From a virus, in IMG/VR virus record IMGVR_UViG_3300027963_004416, positions 62,001 to 126,000 of that record: a DNA stretch of 64,000 nucleotides. One strand, written 5' to 3'. This document shows, one piece after another, positions 52,725 to 64,000 of this stretch. Made by a program: the position numbers and the translations under genes. The notes below the pieces were generated by a model. That model made no database searches. It was given only the letters and a program-made list of their open reading frames with translations, and was not told the DNA's origin. Every line of letters begins with the position of its first letter. Position 1 is the stretch's first letter.

Positions 52725-54617
52725 ATGGCAAATACAATTATTCAAATAAAACGCAGTACTACTACTGCGGCACCTGGTGCTCTGAGCCAGGGTGAATTAG
52801 CATACTCGTCTAATGGCGAAGTATTATACATTGGTAGCCCAGTAGGTGCAGATACTGCTAACGTTGTTGCAATTGGTGGCAAGAGAACACCAGGCACATT
52901 AACTGCTAATCAAGCTCTAGTAGCTAACTCAACATCGGGTATTGATAAGGTTATCGTAGCCAACTTAGTTGCTACTCAAGTATATGCAAATGGCTCATTT
53001 GGTTCGAACGGCTATGTTCTAACTTCAAGCGCTAGCGGTAACGTAAGATGGATGAGCCCAAGTAATCTAACCACAGCTGCTGCTGGTTCGAACACATACG
53101 TTCAATTCAACTCCAATGGTGCGTTTGACGCAGTATCAGGATTTGCATTCGACAAAACAACTAATATTTTAACTGTTGCTAATGCAGTTGCCACTGATCG
53201 TATTCTTTCGCCGCAAAACAATCTGAATATTACTCTCGACTACAATGGTAACAGCGGTACAGTTGGGGTTCAATCAGATCTATACGTCGGTACCGGAGCT
53301 TCTGGTAACGTGTACGTTAACGGTTCAGTAAATGCCTCTTCATTCAAAGTAGGTACTGATCTAGTAGCTAATGCTTCCGGTGTTTATTCAACTGGTACAG
53401 TCAATGCTGCCGTTGTTCAAGTTGGTTCAAATTTTAAAGCTAATACTACTCAGGTTACAATTGCTAATACAGTAGCTATCAGTGCAAATGGATCAACCGG
53501 TACAGCCGGCCAAGTCCTTACTTCAAACGGTTCAACAGTTTATTGGTCTACTCTAACTGGTGATATCACTGAAGTTACAGCAGGAAATGGCTTAACTGGT
53601 GGTGGAGATTCAGGTTCTGTGACTCTTGATGTTGGCGCCGGTGCCGGTATTACAGTAAACGCTAATGATGTTGCTGTTAATGCAGGCAATGGTATTGTTG
53701 CAAACTCATCAGGAACCTTTGTTAGGGCTGGTACCGGTGTAACTGTAAATGCTACCGGGGTTCATATTGGTCAGGATGTAGGCACAACAAGCAACGTTAG
53801 CTTTGGCGTAGTAAATGCTTCGGCGTTTAATATTGGTTCTGACTTTACTGCAAACTCAACAACAGTAGCTCTTAACAACAACGTTATTGTCGGTAGCAGC
53901 AACGCTGATACGGTAGCTATTAACGCTAAAGTTAATACTAGCATCATGCCTGCCGCTAATGCTACTTACAACCTGGGTTCAAATGACACCAGATGGCTAA
54001 CAGTTTATGCTGGTAACGTTTACGCTGGTTATGCTACATTTGATAATAGCGTTACTGTTTCAGGTAACTTATACGTTTCTGGTAACGTAGTATCTATTAA
54101 CGTAGAAACACTAGCTGTAACTGACTCATTAATTCAGCTAGCTAAAGATAATATTACCACAGATACCCTTGATATTGGTTTCTATGGCAATTATAATCCG
54201 GATGGTGGTGCTAATGAGCACACTGGTCTGTTCCGTGATGCTACAGACGGTAAATATAAGCTTTTCCAAGGTCTAACAGTTGCACCTACCACAACAGTAG
54301 CTACTGGTGATGCTTCGTATAGCACTGCTACTTTACAAGCGTATTTACTATCAGGTGCATTAGGTACTAATTCAACAGCAGTTTCAATAACTGCTAATAG
54401 TACAGTCAACGTAGCAATAGTAGCAAATACACTATCGCTAACAACAGCACTAGGCGTTAGTTCAGGCGGTACTGGTAAGACTTCTATTACTAACAATGCA
54501 GTGCTATTTGGTTATGGTACTGGTAGCATTCAAGAAGCTACTGGTTCCAATGGTCAAGTTTTACAGATTTCAAGCAACGTGCCAACATTCGGAGGTCTTG
54601 ACGGCGGCACATTCTAA
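52725..54617 (+). CDS. Tail fibre-like repeat protein (630 aa)
   Basis: The protein begins MANTIIQIKRSTTTAAPGALSQGELAYSSNGEVLYIGSPVG, a start shared with the 56828 fibre and many marine-phage fibres. The middle consists of Asn/Ser/Thr/Val repeats likely to form a trimeric beta structure. A conserved segment (LIQLAKDNITTDTLDIGFYGNYNPDGGANEHTGLFRDATDGKYKLFQGLT) also has a counterpart in the 56828 fibre. It ends GGLDGGTF. It lacks collagen repeats and an S74 domain. Confidence 0.78.
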   Translation: MANTIIQIKRSTTTAAPGALSQGELAYSSNGEVLYIGSPVGADTANVVAIGGKRTPGTLTANQALVANSTSGIDKVIVANLVATQVYANGSFGSNGYVLTSSASGNVRWMSPSNLTTAAAGSNTYVQFNSNGAFDAVSGFAFDKTTNILTVANAVATDRILSPQNNLNITLDYNGNSGTVGVQSDLYVGTGASGNVYVNGSVNASSFKVGTDLVANASGVYSTGTVNAAVVQVGSNFKANTTQVTIANTVAISANGSTGTAGQVLTSNGSTVYWSTLTGDITEVTAGNGLTGGGDSGSVTLDVGAGAGITVNANDVAVNAGNGIVANSSGTFVRAGTGVTVNATGVHIGQDVGTTSNVSFGVVNASAFNIGSDFTANSTTVALNNNVIVGSSNADTVAINAKVNTSIMPAANATYNLGSNDTRWLTVYAGNVYAGYATFDNSVTVSGNLYVSGNVVSINVETLAVTDSLIQLAKDNITTDTLDIGFYGNYNPDGGANEHTGLFRDATDGKYKLFQGLTVAPTTTVATGDASYSTATLQAYLLSGALGTNSTAVSITANSTVNVAIVANTLSLTTALGVSSGGTGKTSITNNAVLFGYGTGSIQEATGSNGQVLQISSNVPTFGGLDGGTF

Positions 54618-54630
54618 ATTATGAGGGGTT

Positions 54631-54846
54631 ATGGATACTGAATTTATTAATGTTTATATACAGAAGCAAAAAACGTTTATTGAAGAACTAGTTGCAAAAA
54701 ATTTAATTTTAGAAACCAAGCTCACTATAGCAGATAAAATCGCAGGTGAGCTTGGTTCTAAGGTGAGTACTTTAGAAGGGCAATTATCTAAAGCTTTAGA
54801 AGCTGTAGAAACTAAGAAATCAAGTAGATCTACAAGTAATACTTGA
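54631..54846 (+). CDS. Small coiled-coil protein (71 aa)
   Basis: The 71-residue protein is nearly all helix with heptad repeats (KTFIEELVAKNLILETKLTIADKIAGELGSKVSTLEGQLSKALEAVE) and a Ser/Thr tail. It lies between a fibre gene and the collagen-lysine modifying enzyme. It might be a fibre assembly chaperone, as for the gene at 48238. Confidence 0.6.
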   Translation: MDTEFINVYIQKQKTFIEELVAKNLILETKLTIADKIAGELGSKVSTLEGQLSKALEAVETKKSSRSTSNT

Positions 54847-54847
54847 T

Positions 54848-56797
54848 ATGAAAATATTTGTGATAAATTTAGAAGCCAGGCCTGATCGCCTGGCTTTTAT
54901 GTCTGAGCAGCTTAAAGATGTTGAATGGCAAAGACATTCAGCGCTGAATGGCCATAGTTTAACTATGGATGCAATCGTTCAATTAGATTTCGCACCATAC
55001 AGCAAATGGATTGATCCTCTTCTAGATAGAAAATTAACCAATACGGAAATAGCAGCTGCTATCTCTCATTATCAGTTATGGGAAAAGTGTGTTGAGCTTA
55101 ATGAGCCAATTCTTATTTTAGAAGACGACTCACAGCTTGTTGGTGATTTAGATTTAAAAGAACTAGAATTATTAAGTAATGAATATGATATAGTTTATCT
55201 TGATCACAGAGAGATGTTTCCTGACCTATCCGTAGTCGGAGAAAAATTCGTCAGGCCCTTTTATCCCTACTGGAACAATGCATATGTTATTACACCCAGG
55301 CTTGCTCGTTATATTATAAATTCACCCTATAGATACAATATAATACCGGTGGATGAGCTGTTTCCTATTTTAAGCGGAATTGCTTTTAACGATCATTGTC
55401 TAGGTAATAAAGAAATTTTTACTTCACTCCAGGAATTACTTATGACGCTACCAACTAACCCGGTAGCGTACAAAGAGAGTATTTTTAAACAACTACCCAG
55501 AAAAATTATGGGATCTGATATTGAAAGTGGAAGATCGATTATGAATACAGTTCATGTGTTAACAGTGGCAACAGATGAAACAAAACTAAAGTATCTGGAT
55601 ACTTCAGCTCAAAAGTTTGGAATAAAATTTATTAATCTAGGTAAAGATGTCGTATGGGACGGGGGAAACATGATCGGGCCCGGTGGTGGCCAGAAGTTAA
55701 AACTAGTTAAGAACTATGTTAGTCAAATACCAGAGCAGGACATTGTTCTATTCGTAGACGGATATGATGTTTTTTTTAATGACGATCTACAGACAATAGT
55801 CGATCGATTTAATGGATTTGACTGTAAAGTTCTTTTTGCAGGAGAGAAGAATTGCTGGCCAGATAAGTCTATTGCTCCTCTGTTCGACGGTGACACTGAC
55901 TACAAATACTTAAACAGTGGAGTGTATATTGGATACGCAGGTTATGTTTGCTCTCTCATAGAGAATTATATACAAAACTCTGATGATGATCAACTTTATC
56001 TTCAAAAGAAATACATTGTGGATTTATTTGATTCAAAAAAACTGTACAAGATAGATGTCGAGAATTATATATTTCAGTGCTTGGCAGGAGCGGTTGATGC
56101 AGTAACTGTTAAATCAAACGGGCAGTTATTGAATTCTGAAACTAGATGTTGCCCCTGTATACTCCATGGTAACGGTGGCGATTCAGTAAAGAAAGATTTT
56201 GATAGATTATTTAACACAATCTTCAATGAGAGTGACATAGGTATTGAATTTATGACGCCATCTGGCTATGAAATTGTAGGTCCAGAAATTTTAGAAATTG
56301 ATTTACTTACACCAGATATGTGCAAGCAGCTCGTTAATCTTGCCGATAGCCATGGTAAATGGGAGCCTATGAGTGGTGATAAGTTTCCTGCGCAGGAAAT
56401 AAGAATACGAGAAATTGATATTAATCTGTTTAATAAACTAGAACAACATCTTAAAGATAAAGTTTACCCTTTAATAGAGCAATACTGGTTTCCTTTAAGC
56501 ATGTACGGTTTAAGAGATGCCTTTATTATTAAATATACTCCAGAGACACAAGCTAAGCTAAAATGTCACCATGATGCTTCTCTTGTATCCGGTAATGTTA
56601 AACTTAATAGCGAATATACAGGCGGAGATACTTATTTCTACAGGCAGAATTATTCAAACATAAATACATCTGTCGGTAAAATGACTATGTGGCCGGGACA
56701 GGTTACACATGGTCATGAAGGGAGAGAGGTAACCTCTGGTGCAAAATACAATCTAGTAATTTGGACGAGTAGAAGACCTGGAGATATAAACTACTAA
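54848..56797 (+). CDS. Collagen-lysine hydroxylase and glycosyltransferase fusion (GT25 + PLOD GT + lysyl hydroxylase)
   Basis: The 649 residues hold three enzymes in a row. Residues 1-~230 are a GT25 domain (MKIFVINLEARPDRLAFM, ILEDDSQL), the family of collagen galactosyltransferases. Residues ~235-460 resemble the glycosyltransferase domain of human LH3/PLOD: VLTVATDE, GGGQKLKLV, FVDGYDVFF, KYLNSGVYIGYAGYV, DDDQL and HGNG. Residues ~468-649 are a 2-oxoglutarate/Fe(II) oxygenase like lysyl hydroxylase: H574-H-D576-AS, YTGGDTYF, and WPGQVTH621GHEG, with K633 where LH3 has the 2-oxoglutarate Arg. Expected reactions: lysine to hydroxylysine, then galactosylation and glucosylation. It lies between two fibres with collagen-like X-Lys-Gly repeats, its likely substrates. 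Confidence 0.9.
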   Translation: MKIFVINLEARPDRLAFMSEQLKDVEWQRHSALNGHSLTMDAIVQLDFAPYSKWIDPLLDRKLTNTEIAAAISHYQLWEKCVELNEPILILEDDSQLVGDLDLKELELLSNEYDIVYLDHREMFPDLSVVGEKFVRPFYPYWNNAYVITPRLARYIINSPYRYNIIPVDELFPILSGIAFNDHCLGNKEIFTSLQELLMTLPTNPVAYKESIFKQLPRKIMGSDIESGRSIMNTVHVLTVATDETKLKYLDTSAQKFGIKFINLGKDVVWDGGNMIGPGGGQKLKLVKNYVSQIPEQDIVLFVDGYDVFFNDDLQTIVDRFNGFDCKVLFAGEKNCWPDKSIAPLFDGDTDYKYLNSGVYIGYAGYVCSLIENYIQNSDDDQLYLQKKYIVDLFDSKKLYKIDVENYIFQCLAGAVDAVTVKSNGQLLNSETRCCPCILHGNGGDSVKKDFDRLFNTIFNESDIGIEFMTPSGYEIVGPEILEIDLLTPDMCKQLVNLADSHGKWEPMSGDKFPAQEIRIREIDINLFNKLEQHLKDKVYPLIEQYWFPLSMYGLRDAFIIKYTPETQAKLKCHHDASLVSGNVKLNSEYTGGDTYFYRQNYSNINTSVGKMTMWPGQVTHGHEGREVTSGAKYNLVIWTSRRPGDINY

Positions 56798-56813
56798 GAC
56801 AGTATATACTGTC
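56798..56813. promoter_or_regulatory. 16-bp perfect palindrome
   Basis: GACAGTATATACTGTC begins at the base after the stop of the hydroxylase gene and lies 14 bases before the giant fibre ATG. It has the form of a dimeric repressor operator, but could be a weak hairpin that affects translation. No copy was noticed elsewhere in the window. Confidence 0.5.
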
Positions 56814-56827
56814 ATTTGCGAGGCCAC

Positions 56828-61018
<4,191 letters not shown>

Positions 61019-61044
61019 CATAGCCGAGTTCTCGAGGAGCGAAG

Positions 61045-61410
61045 ATGGCAATCAAAATTAATGGTACCACTATTGTTGATGATAGTCAAAACGGTACTCT
61101 TACTGGTAATTTAACTATATCAACAAGTACATCTGGTACTGTATCTGTTGGTAATTCTACAGTTAATACAACCGCTAATGCTACAATTTTAGCTATTAAC
61201 GGCACAGGTGCACAAGTAAGACTTGGTAACACCACAGTTAATACCTATGTAAATGCAACTACAATTGCTGTGACGTCAGTACTTGCTAATGGCTCTATAG
61301 GTACATCAGGTCAGCTACTTACCTCAAACGGTAGCGGTATCTATTGGTCGACATCTGCCGGTGGAACAGATGATACTGCTAGAACATTAGCTACTTTAGC
61401 ATTACCATAA
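61045..61410 (+). CDS. Short fibre-like repeat protein (121 aa)
   Basis: The 121-residue protein starts MAIKINGTTIVDDSQNGTL, carries [30 protein letters not shown] repeats like those of the giant fibre upstream, and ends without a chaperone domain. It looks like a truncated copy of the beta-repeat region with its own start (GGAGCGAAG before the ATG). It may be a spacer protein linking the adhesins that follow. Confidence 0.68.
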   Translation: MAIKINGTTIVDDSQNGTLTGNLTISTSTSGTVSVGNSTVNTTANATILAINGTGAQVRLGNTTVNTYVNATTIAVTSVLANGSIGTSGQLLTSNGSGIYWSTSAGGTDDTARTLATLALP

Positions 61411-61411
61411 T

Positions 61412-62791
61412 ATGATCGGTGTAGAGACTCTAGTGGGCTGTGTTAATACAGCAATTCAATCGGTAGCAAATACCGATGAGTTAGGCATACTTCAACTTTC
61501 AAGCATTGTCAAGGACTTTGATTCTAATACCGTATACGCGGTTGCTAACGTAGCTTCACTGCCGTCAGCTGCCTGTAATAAAGGGAGAATGATTTTTATT
61601 ACGGACAGGTGCGCTTATCGTATTAGTGATGGTACAAGATGGATAAACGATTTTACTAGTAATACCGTGACAAACGCTTTATATGCCTGGGGCACCAGTC
61701 TTTGCGGCGCACTAGGTGACGGTACAACCGTATCTAAATCATCTCCGGTTTCAGTTGTTGGTGGGTTTACAGATTGGTGTCAGGTCTGCACCGGTCAATC
61801 CCATACTACAGGGCTTAGAACTAACGGAACTATATGGGCATGGGGGACAGGCTCAGTGGGTGAGTTAGGTGACGGGACAACAGTATCTAAATCATCACCA
61901 GTATCAGTTGTTGGTGGTTTTACAGATTGGTGCCAGATTAGTGCTAGCAGTTGTTCTAGTATAGGAATAAGAACTACTGGCTCACTATGGTCATGGGGGT
62001 CAAACGCCCAAGGTCAATTAGGTGACGGTACTACTGTTAATAGATCATCACCAGTATCAGTCGTAGGCGGATTTACAGATTGGTGTCGAATTAGCACTGG
62101 CGCTGTCCATGGCTTAGGTATTAGAACCAACGGCACAGCATGGGCCTGGGGATTCAATTTATATGGCCGTCTAGGAGACGGAACAACAGTATCTAAATCA
62201 TCACCAGTATCAGTCGTGGGAGGGTTTACCGACTGGTGTCAGATTAGCGCAGGTCTTGCACATGGTCTAGGTGTCAGAACCAATGGTACAGCATGGGCGT
62301 GGGGACAAAATTGTAGAGCAGTAGTAGGTGCTACAGGTGCACTAGGCGACGGAACAACCGTAAATAAATCATCCCCAGTATCAGTAGTAGGGGGGTTTAC
62401 AGATTGGTGTCAAGTTAGTGCAGGTACGTATCACAGCTTAGGAGTTAGAACCAATGGGACAGCATGGGCATGGGGACATAATTGTTGTGGTCGTTTAGGT
62501 GATGGAACAACAGTAACAAAGTCATCACCAATATCGGTGATTGGGGGATTTACAGATTGGTGTCAGATTAGCGCAGGTCAATTTCATTCCGCAGGAGTAA
62601 GAACCAATGGAACAGCTTGGGGATGGGGTTGTGCTTGTAACGGTCGTTTAGGTGATGGAACAACAGTTGACAAATCATCTCCAGTTTCTGTTCTCGGAGG
62701 AATAATAAACTGGTGTCAGGTTAGCGCCGGTACAGGTACAAACGGTACAAGCTTTGGAATAGTCTTAGGTAAAGGATTTGCAGCCATATGA
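61412..62791 (+). CDS. RCC1-type beta-propeller adhesin 1 (459 aa)
   Basis: After a ~85-residue N-terminal domain (ending ITDRCAYRISDGTRWINDF) the protein has seven tandem RCC1-like blades, each about 51 residues: WAWG-x7-LGDGTTVSKSSPVSVVGGFTDWCQISAG-x5-GIRTNGT. The fifth blade has a six-residue insertion (NCRAVVGATGAL). Seven blades make a closed propeller, like eukaryotic RCC1 and bacterial surface adhesins. It is likely a receptor-binding or decoration protein at the fibre tip. Blades differ mainly in the loops, where binding would occur. Confidence 0.87.
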   Translation: MIGVETLVGCVNTAIQSVANTDELGILQLSSIVKDFDSNTVYAVANVASLPSAACNKGRMIFITDRCAYRISDGTRWINDFTSNTVTNALYAWGTSLCGALGDGTTVSKSSPVSVVGGFTDWCQVCTGQSHTTGLRTNGTIWAWGTGSVGELGDGTTVSKSSPVSVVGGFTDWCQISASSCSSIGIRTTGSLWSWGSNAQGQLGDGTTVNRSSPVSVVGGFTDWCRISTGAVHGLGIRTNGTAWAWGFNLYGRLGDGTTVSKSSPVSVVGGFTDWCQISAGLAHGLGVRTNGTAWAWGQNCRAVVGATGALGDGTTVNKSSPVSVVGGFTDWCQVSAGTYHSLGVRTNGTAWAWGHNCCGRLGDGTTVTKSSPISVIGGFTDWCQISAGQFHSAGVRTNGTAWGWGCACNGRLGDGTTVDKSSPVSVLGGIINWCQVSAGTGTNGTSFGIVLGKGFAAI

Positions 62792-64000
62792 ACGTATCTA
62801 ACCTTATCCTCCAGCTCAAATCTAAGCTATCAAGTTGCACTATAGATCAGCAAATGATTTCTAAGGCTATCATATTACTGCAATTAGGCAGAGTTGAATC
62901 CGTTTCTACCTATGCTAGTCTACCATCTGCATCAGCTAATCAAGGTCAGCTTTACTACGTATATTACGACGGTCTATATTGGTCTAATGGTTCTAGCTGG
63001 GCAAGGATCGCAAGATCTACGTTAGATCAATCATGGGCATGGGGGTTTAATAATTGTGGTCAACTAGGTGATGGTACAGTCAACAACAAATCATCACCAG
63101 TATTAGTAGTTGGCGGGTTTATAGATTGGTGTCAAGTTAGTGCTGGGTGCTATCAAACCTTAGGTGTTAGAACCAATGGTACTGCTTGGGCCTGGGGATG
63201 TAACAGTTATGGCCGTTTAGGTGACGGTACAATCGTAAATAAGTGCTCGCCAGTATCAGTCGTTGGTGGTTTTACTGATTGGTGTCAGGTTAGTGCAGGT
63301 AACAGACACAGCTTAGGTGTTAGAACCAATGGAACAGCCTGGGCATGGGGACGTGCTAGTAGTGGTCTTTTAGGTGACGGTACAACGGTTGATAAATCAT
63401 CACCAGTATCAGTAGTAGGAGGTTTCACTAATTGGTGTCAAGTTAGTGCAGGCCAGGGCCATAGCTTAGGTATTAGAACCAATGGTACATTGTGGTCCTG
63501 GGGATGTAACAGTTACGGCCAACTAGGTGACGGTACAACCGTATCTAAATCATCACCGGTATCAGTCATTGGCGGGTTTACAGATTGGTGCCAGGTTAGT
63601 GCAGGCCATGGCCATAGCTTAGGTGTTAGAACCAATGGAACAGCCTGGGCATGGGGAAGTAATTGTAGATTAATAGTAGGTGCTACAGGTGCACTAGGCG
63701 ACGGAACAACTGTAAACAAATCATCACCAGTATCAGTTGTTGGAGGTTTCACTAATTGGTGCCAGGTCAGTGCTGGGTACATTCACAGCCTAGGTGTTAG
63801 AACCAATGGCACTGCATGGGCTTGGGGTATTGGATCCAGCGGGCGACTAGGTGACGGTACTATTGTAAACAAATCATCACCAGTATCGGTCGTAGGCGGC
63901 TTTACAGATTGGTGTCTGGCAGATGCGGGCCAAGTCGAAAGTGCCGGCATTAGAACTAATGGGACAGTCTGGACATGGGGATGTAATGGTAGTGGTTTTA
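61678..64000 (+). repeat. Tandem RCC1-blade DNA repeats (about 153-bp unit)
   Basis: Two adjacent arrays, seven units in the first gene and six full plus one partial in the second, with a 153-bp period and a 171-bp fifth unit in each. Long stretches such as the TCATCACCAGTATCAGT region are nearly identical between units and between genes, giving many sites for homologous recombination. Confidence 0.88.
62788..64000 (+). CDS. RCC1-type beta-propeller adhesin 2 (3' end outside window)
   Basis: The gene opens at ATG 62788, overlapping the stop of adhesin 1 (ATGA), and is still open at the window end (404 codons seen). A ~75-residue N-terminal domain (YASLPSASANQGQLYYVYYDGLYWSNGSSW) resembles that of adhesin 1. 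Six complete RCC1 blades and the start of a seventh follow. As in adhesin 1, the fifth blade has the six-residue insertion (NCRLIVGATGAL). It is a clear paralogue by duplication, with loop differences between the two. Confidence 0.88.
   Translation, partial: MNVSNLILQLKSKLSSCTIDQQMISKAIILLQLGRVESVSTYASLPSASANQGQLYYVYYDGLYWSNGSSWARIARSTLDQSWAWGFNNCGQLGDGTVNNKSSPVLVVGGFIDWCQVSAGCYQTLGVRTNGTAWAWGCNSYGRLGDGTIVNKCSPVSVVGGFTDWCQVSAGNRHSLGVRTNGTAWAWGRASSGLLGDGTTVDKSSPVSVVGGFTNWCQVSAGQGHSLGIRTNGTLWSWGCNSYGQLGDGTTVSKSSPVSVIGGFTDWCQVSAGHGHSLGVRTNGTAWAWGSNCRLIVGATGALGDGTTVNKSSPVSVVGGFTNWCQVSAGYIHSLGVRTNGTAWAWGIGSSGRLGDGTIVNKSSPVSVVGGFTDWCLADAGQVESAGIRTNGTVWTWGCNGSGF

Noticed and set aside
61678-64000. 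Regular DNA repeats that could suggest a CRISPR array
   Set aside because: The 153-bp units are in-frame coding repeats of RCC1 blades, with no short palindromic repeat and no spacers.

Overview
The window is a 64 kb piece of an AT-rich, tightly packed genome of a T4-like tailed phage (contractile-tail myovirus). The evidence is a run of T4 core homologues in recognisable order: ribonucleotide reductase, an RNase H-type 5'-3' exonuclease, the late-transcription coactivator gp33, helicase loader gp59, ssDNA-binding protein gp32, head-completion gp4, baseplate proteins gp26, gp54, gp48, gp53, gp5, gp25, gp6, gp7 and gp8, then long tail-fibre genes. A two-piece (circularly permuted) tmRNA of the type used by alphaproteobacteria, with a tag ending MALAA, and the marine-phage flavour of the small genes suggest a marine alphaproteobacterial host. 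That host assignment is inference.

Layout. 1-4 kb: nrdA (5' end outside the window), nrdB, a secreted nuclease, a zinc-ribbon protein, a RuvC-like resolvase and four small unknowns. 4.2-8.4 kb: a translationally coupled sugar cassette (nucleotidyltransferase, GalE-like epimerase, glycosyltransferase, heptose kinase HddA, isomerase GmhA). 8.4-12.3 kb: exonuclease, PD-(D/E)XK nuclease, a secreted HEXXH protease and small unknowns. 12.3-18.8 kb is the most unusual accessory region: DUF932 and DUF2452 genes, a 23-residue PqqA-like peptide gene, a structured RNA and terminator, a Bfd-like ferredoxin, the permuted tmRNA, and then an operon of acyl carrier protein, three membrane fatty-acid desaturases, a FabF-like ketosynthase and a ferritin-like PF10118 protein. 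18.75-22.8 kb: two cell-wall enzymes, gp33, a methyltransferase, gp59, gp32. 22.8-28.7 kb on the minus strand: gp4, a gp2-like protein, gp54, gp26 with an apparent -1 frameshift extension, a tape-measure candidate, and a second tape-measure/hub protein with a GH19 lysozyme domain. 28.7-50 kb on the plus strand: baseplate genes. 50-64 kb: fibre and adhesin genes.

The best candidate for an undescribed system is at 50-61 kb. Two fibres carry collagen-like Gly-X-Y repeats with lysine in the Y position, and between them lies one 649-residue protein that joins a GT25-type glycosyltransferase, a PLOD/LH3-type glycosyltransferase and a procollagen-lysyl-hydroxylase-type 2-oxoglutarate oxygenase. Together they look like a self-contained pathway for hydroxylating and glycosylating lysines of the phage's own collagen-like fibres. 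The lipid operon (14.5-18.8 kb), the PqqA-like peptide and the permuted tmRNA are further strong points. The window ends inside the second of two paralogous RCC1-type beta-propeller adhesin genes, whose near-identical repeats look suited to recombination.

All calls rest on reading the sequence and on remembered family motifs. No database search was possible.
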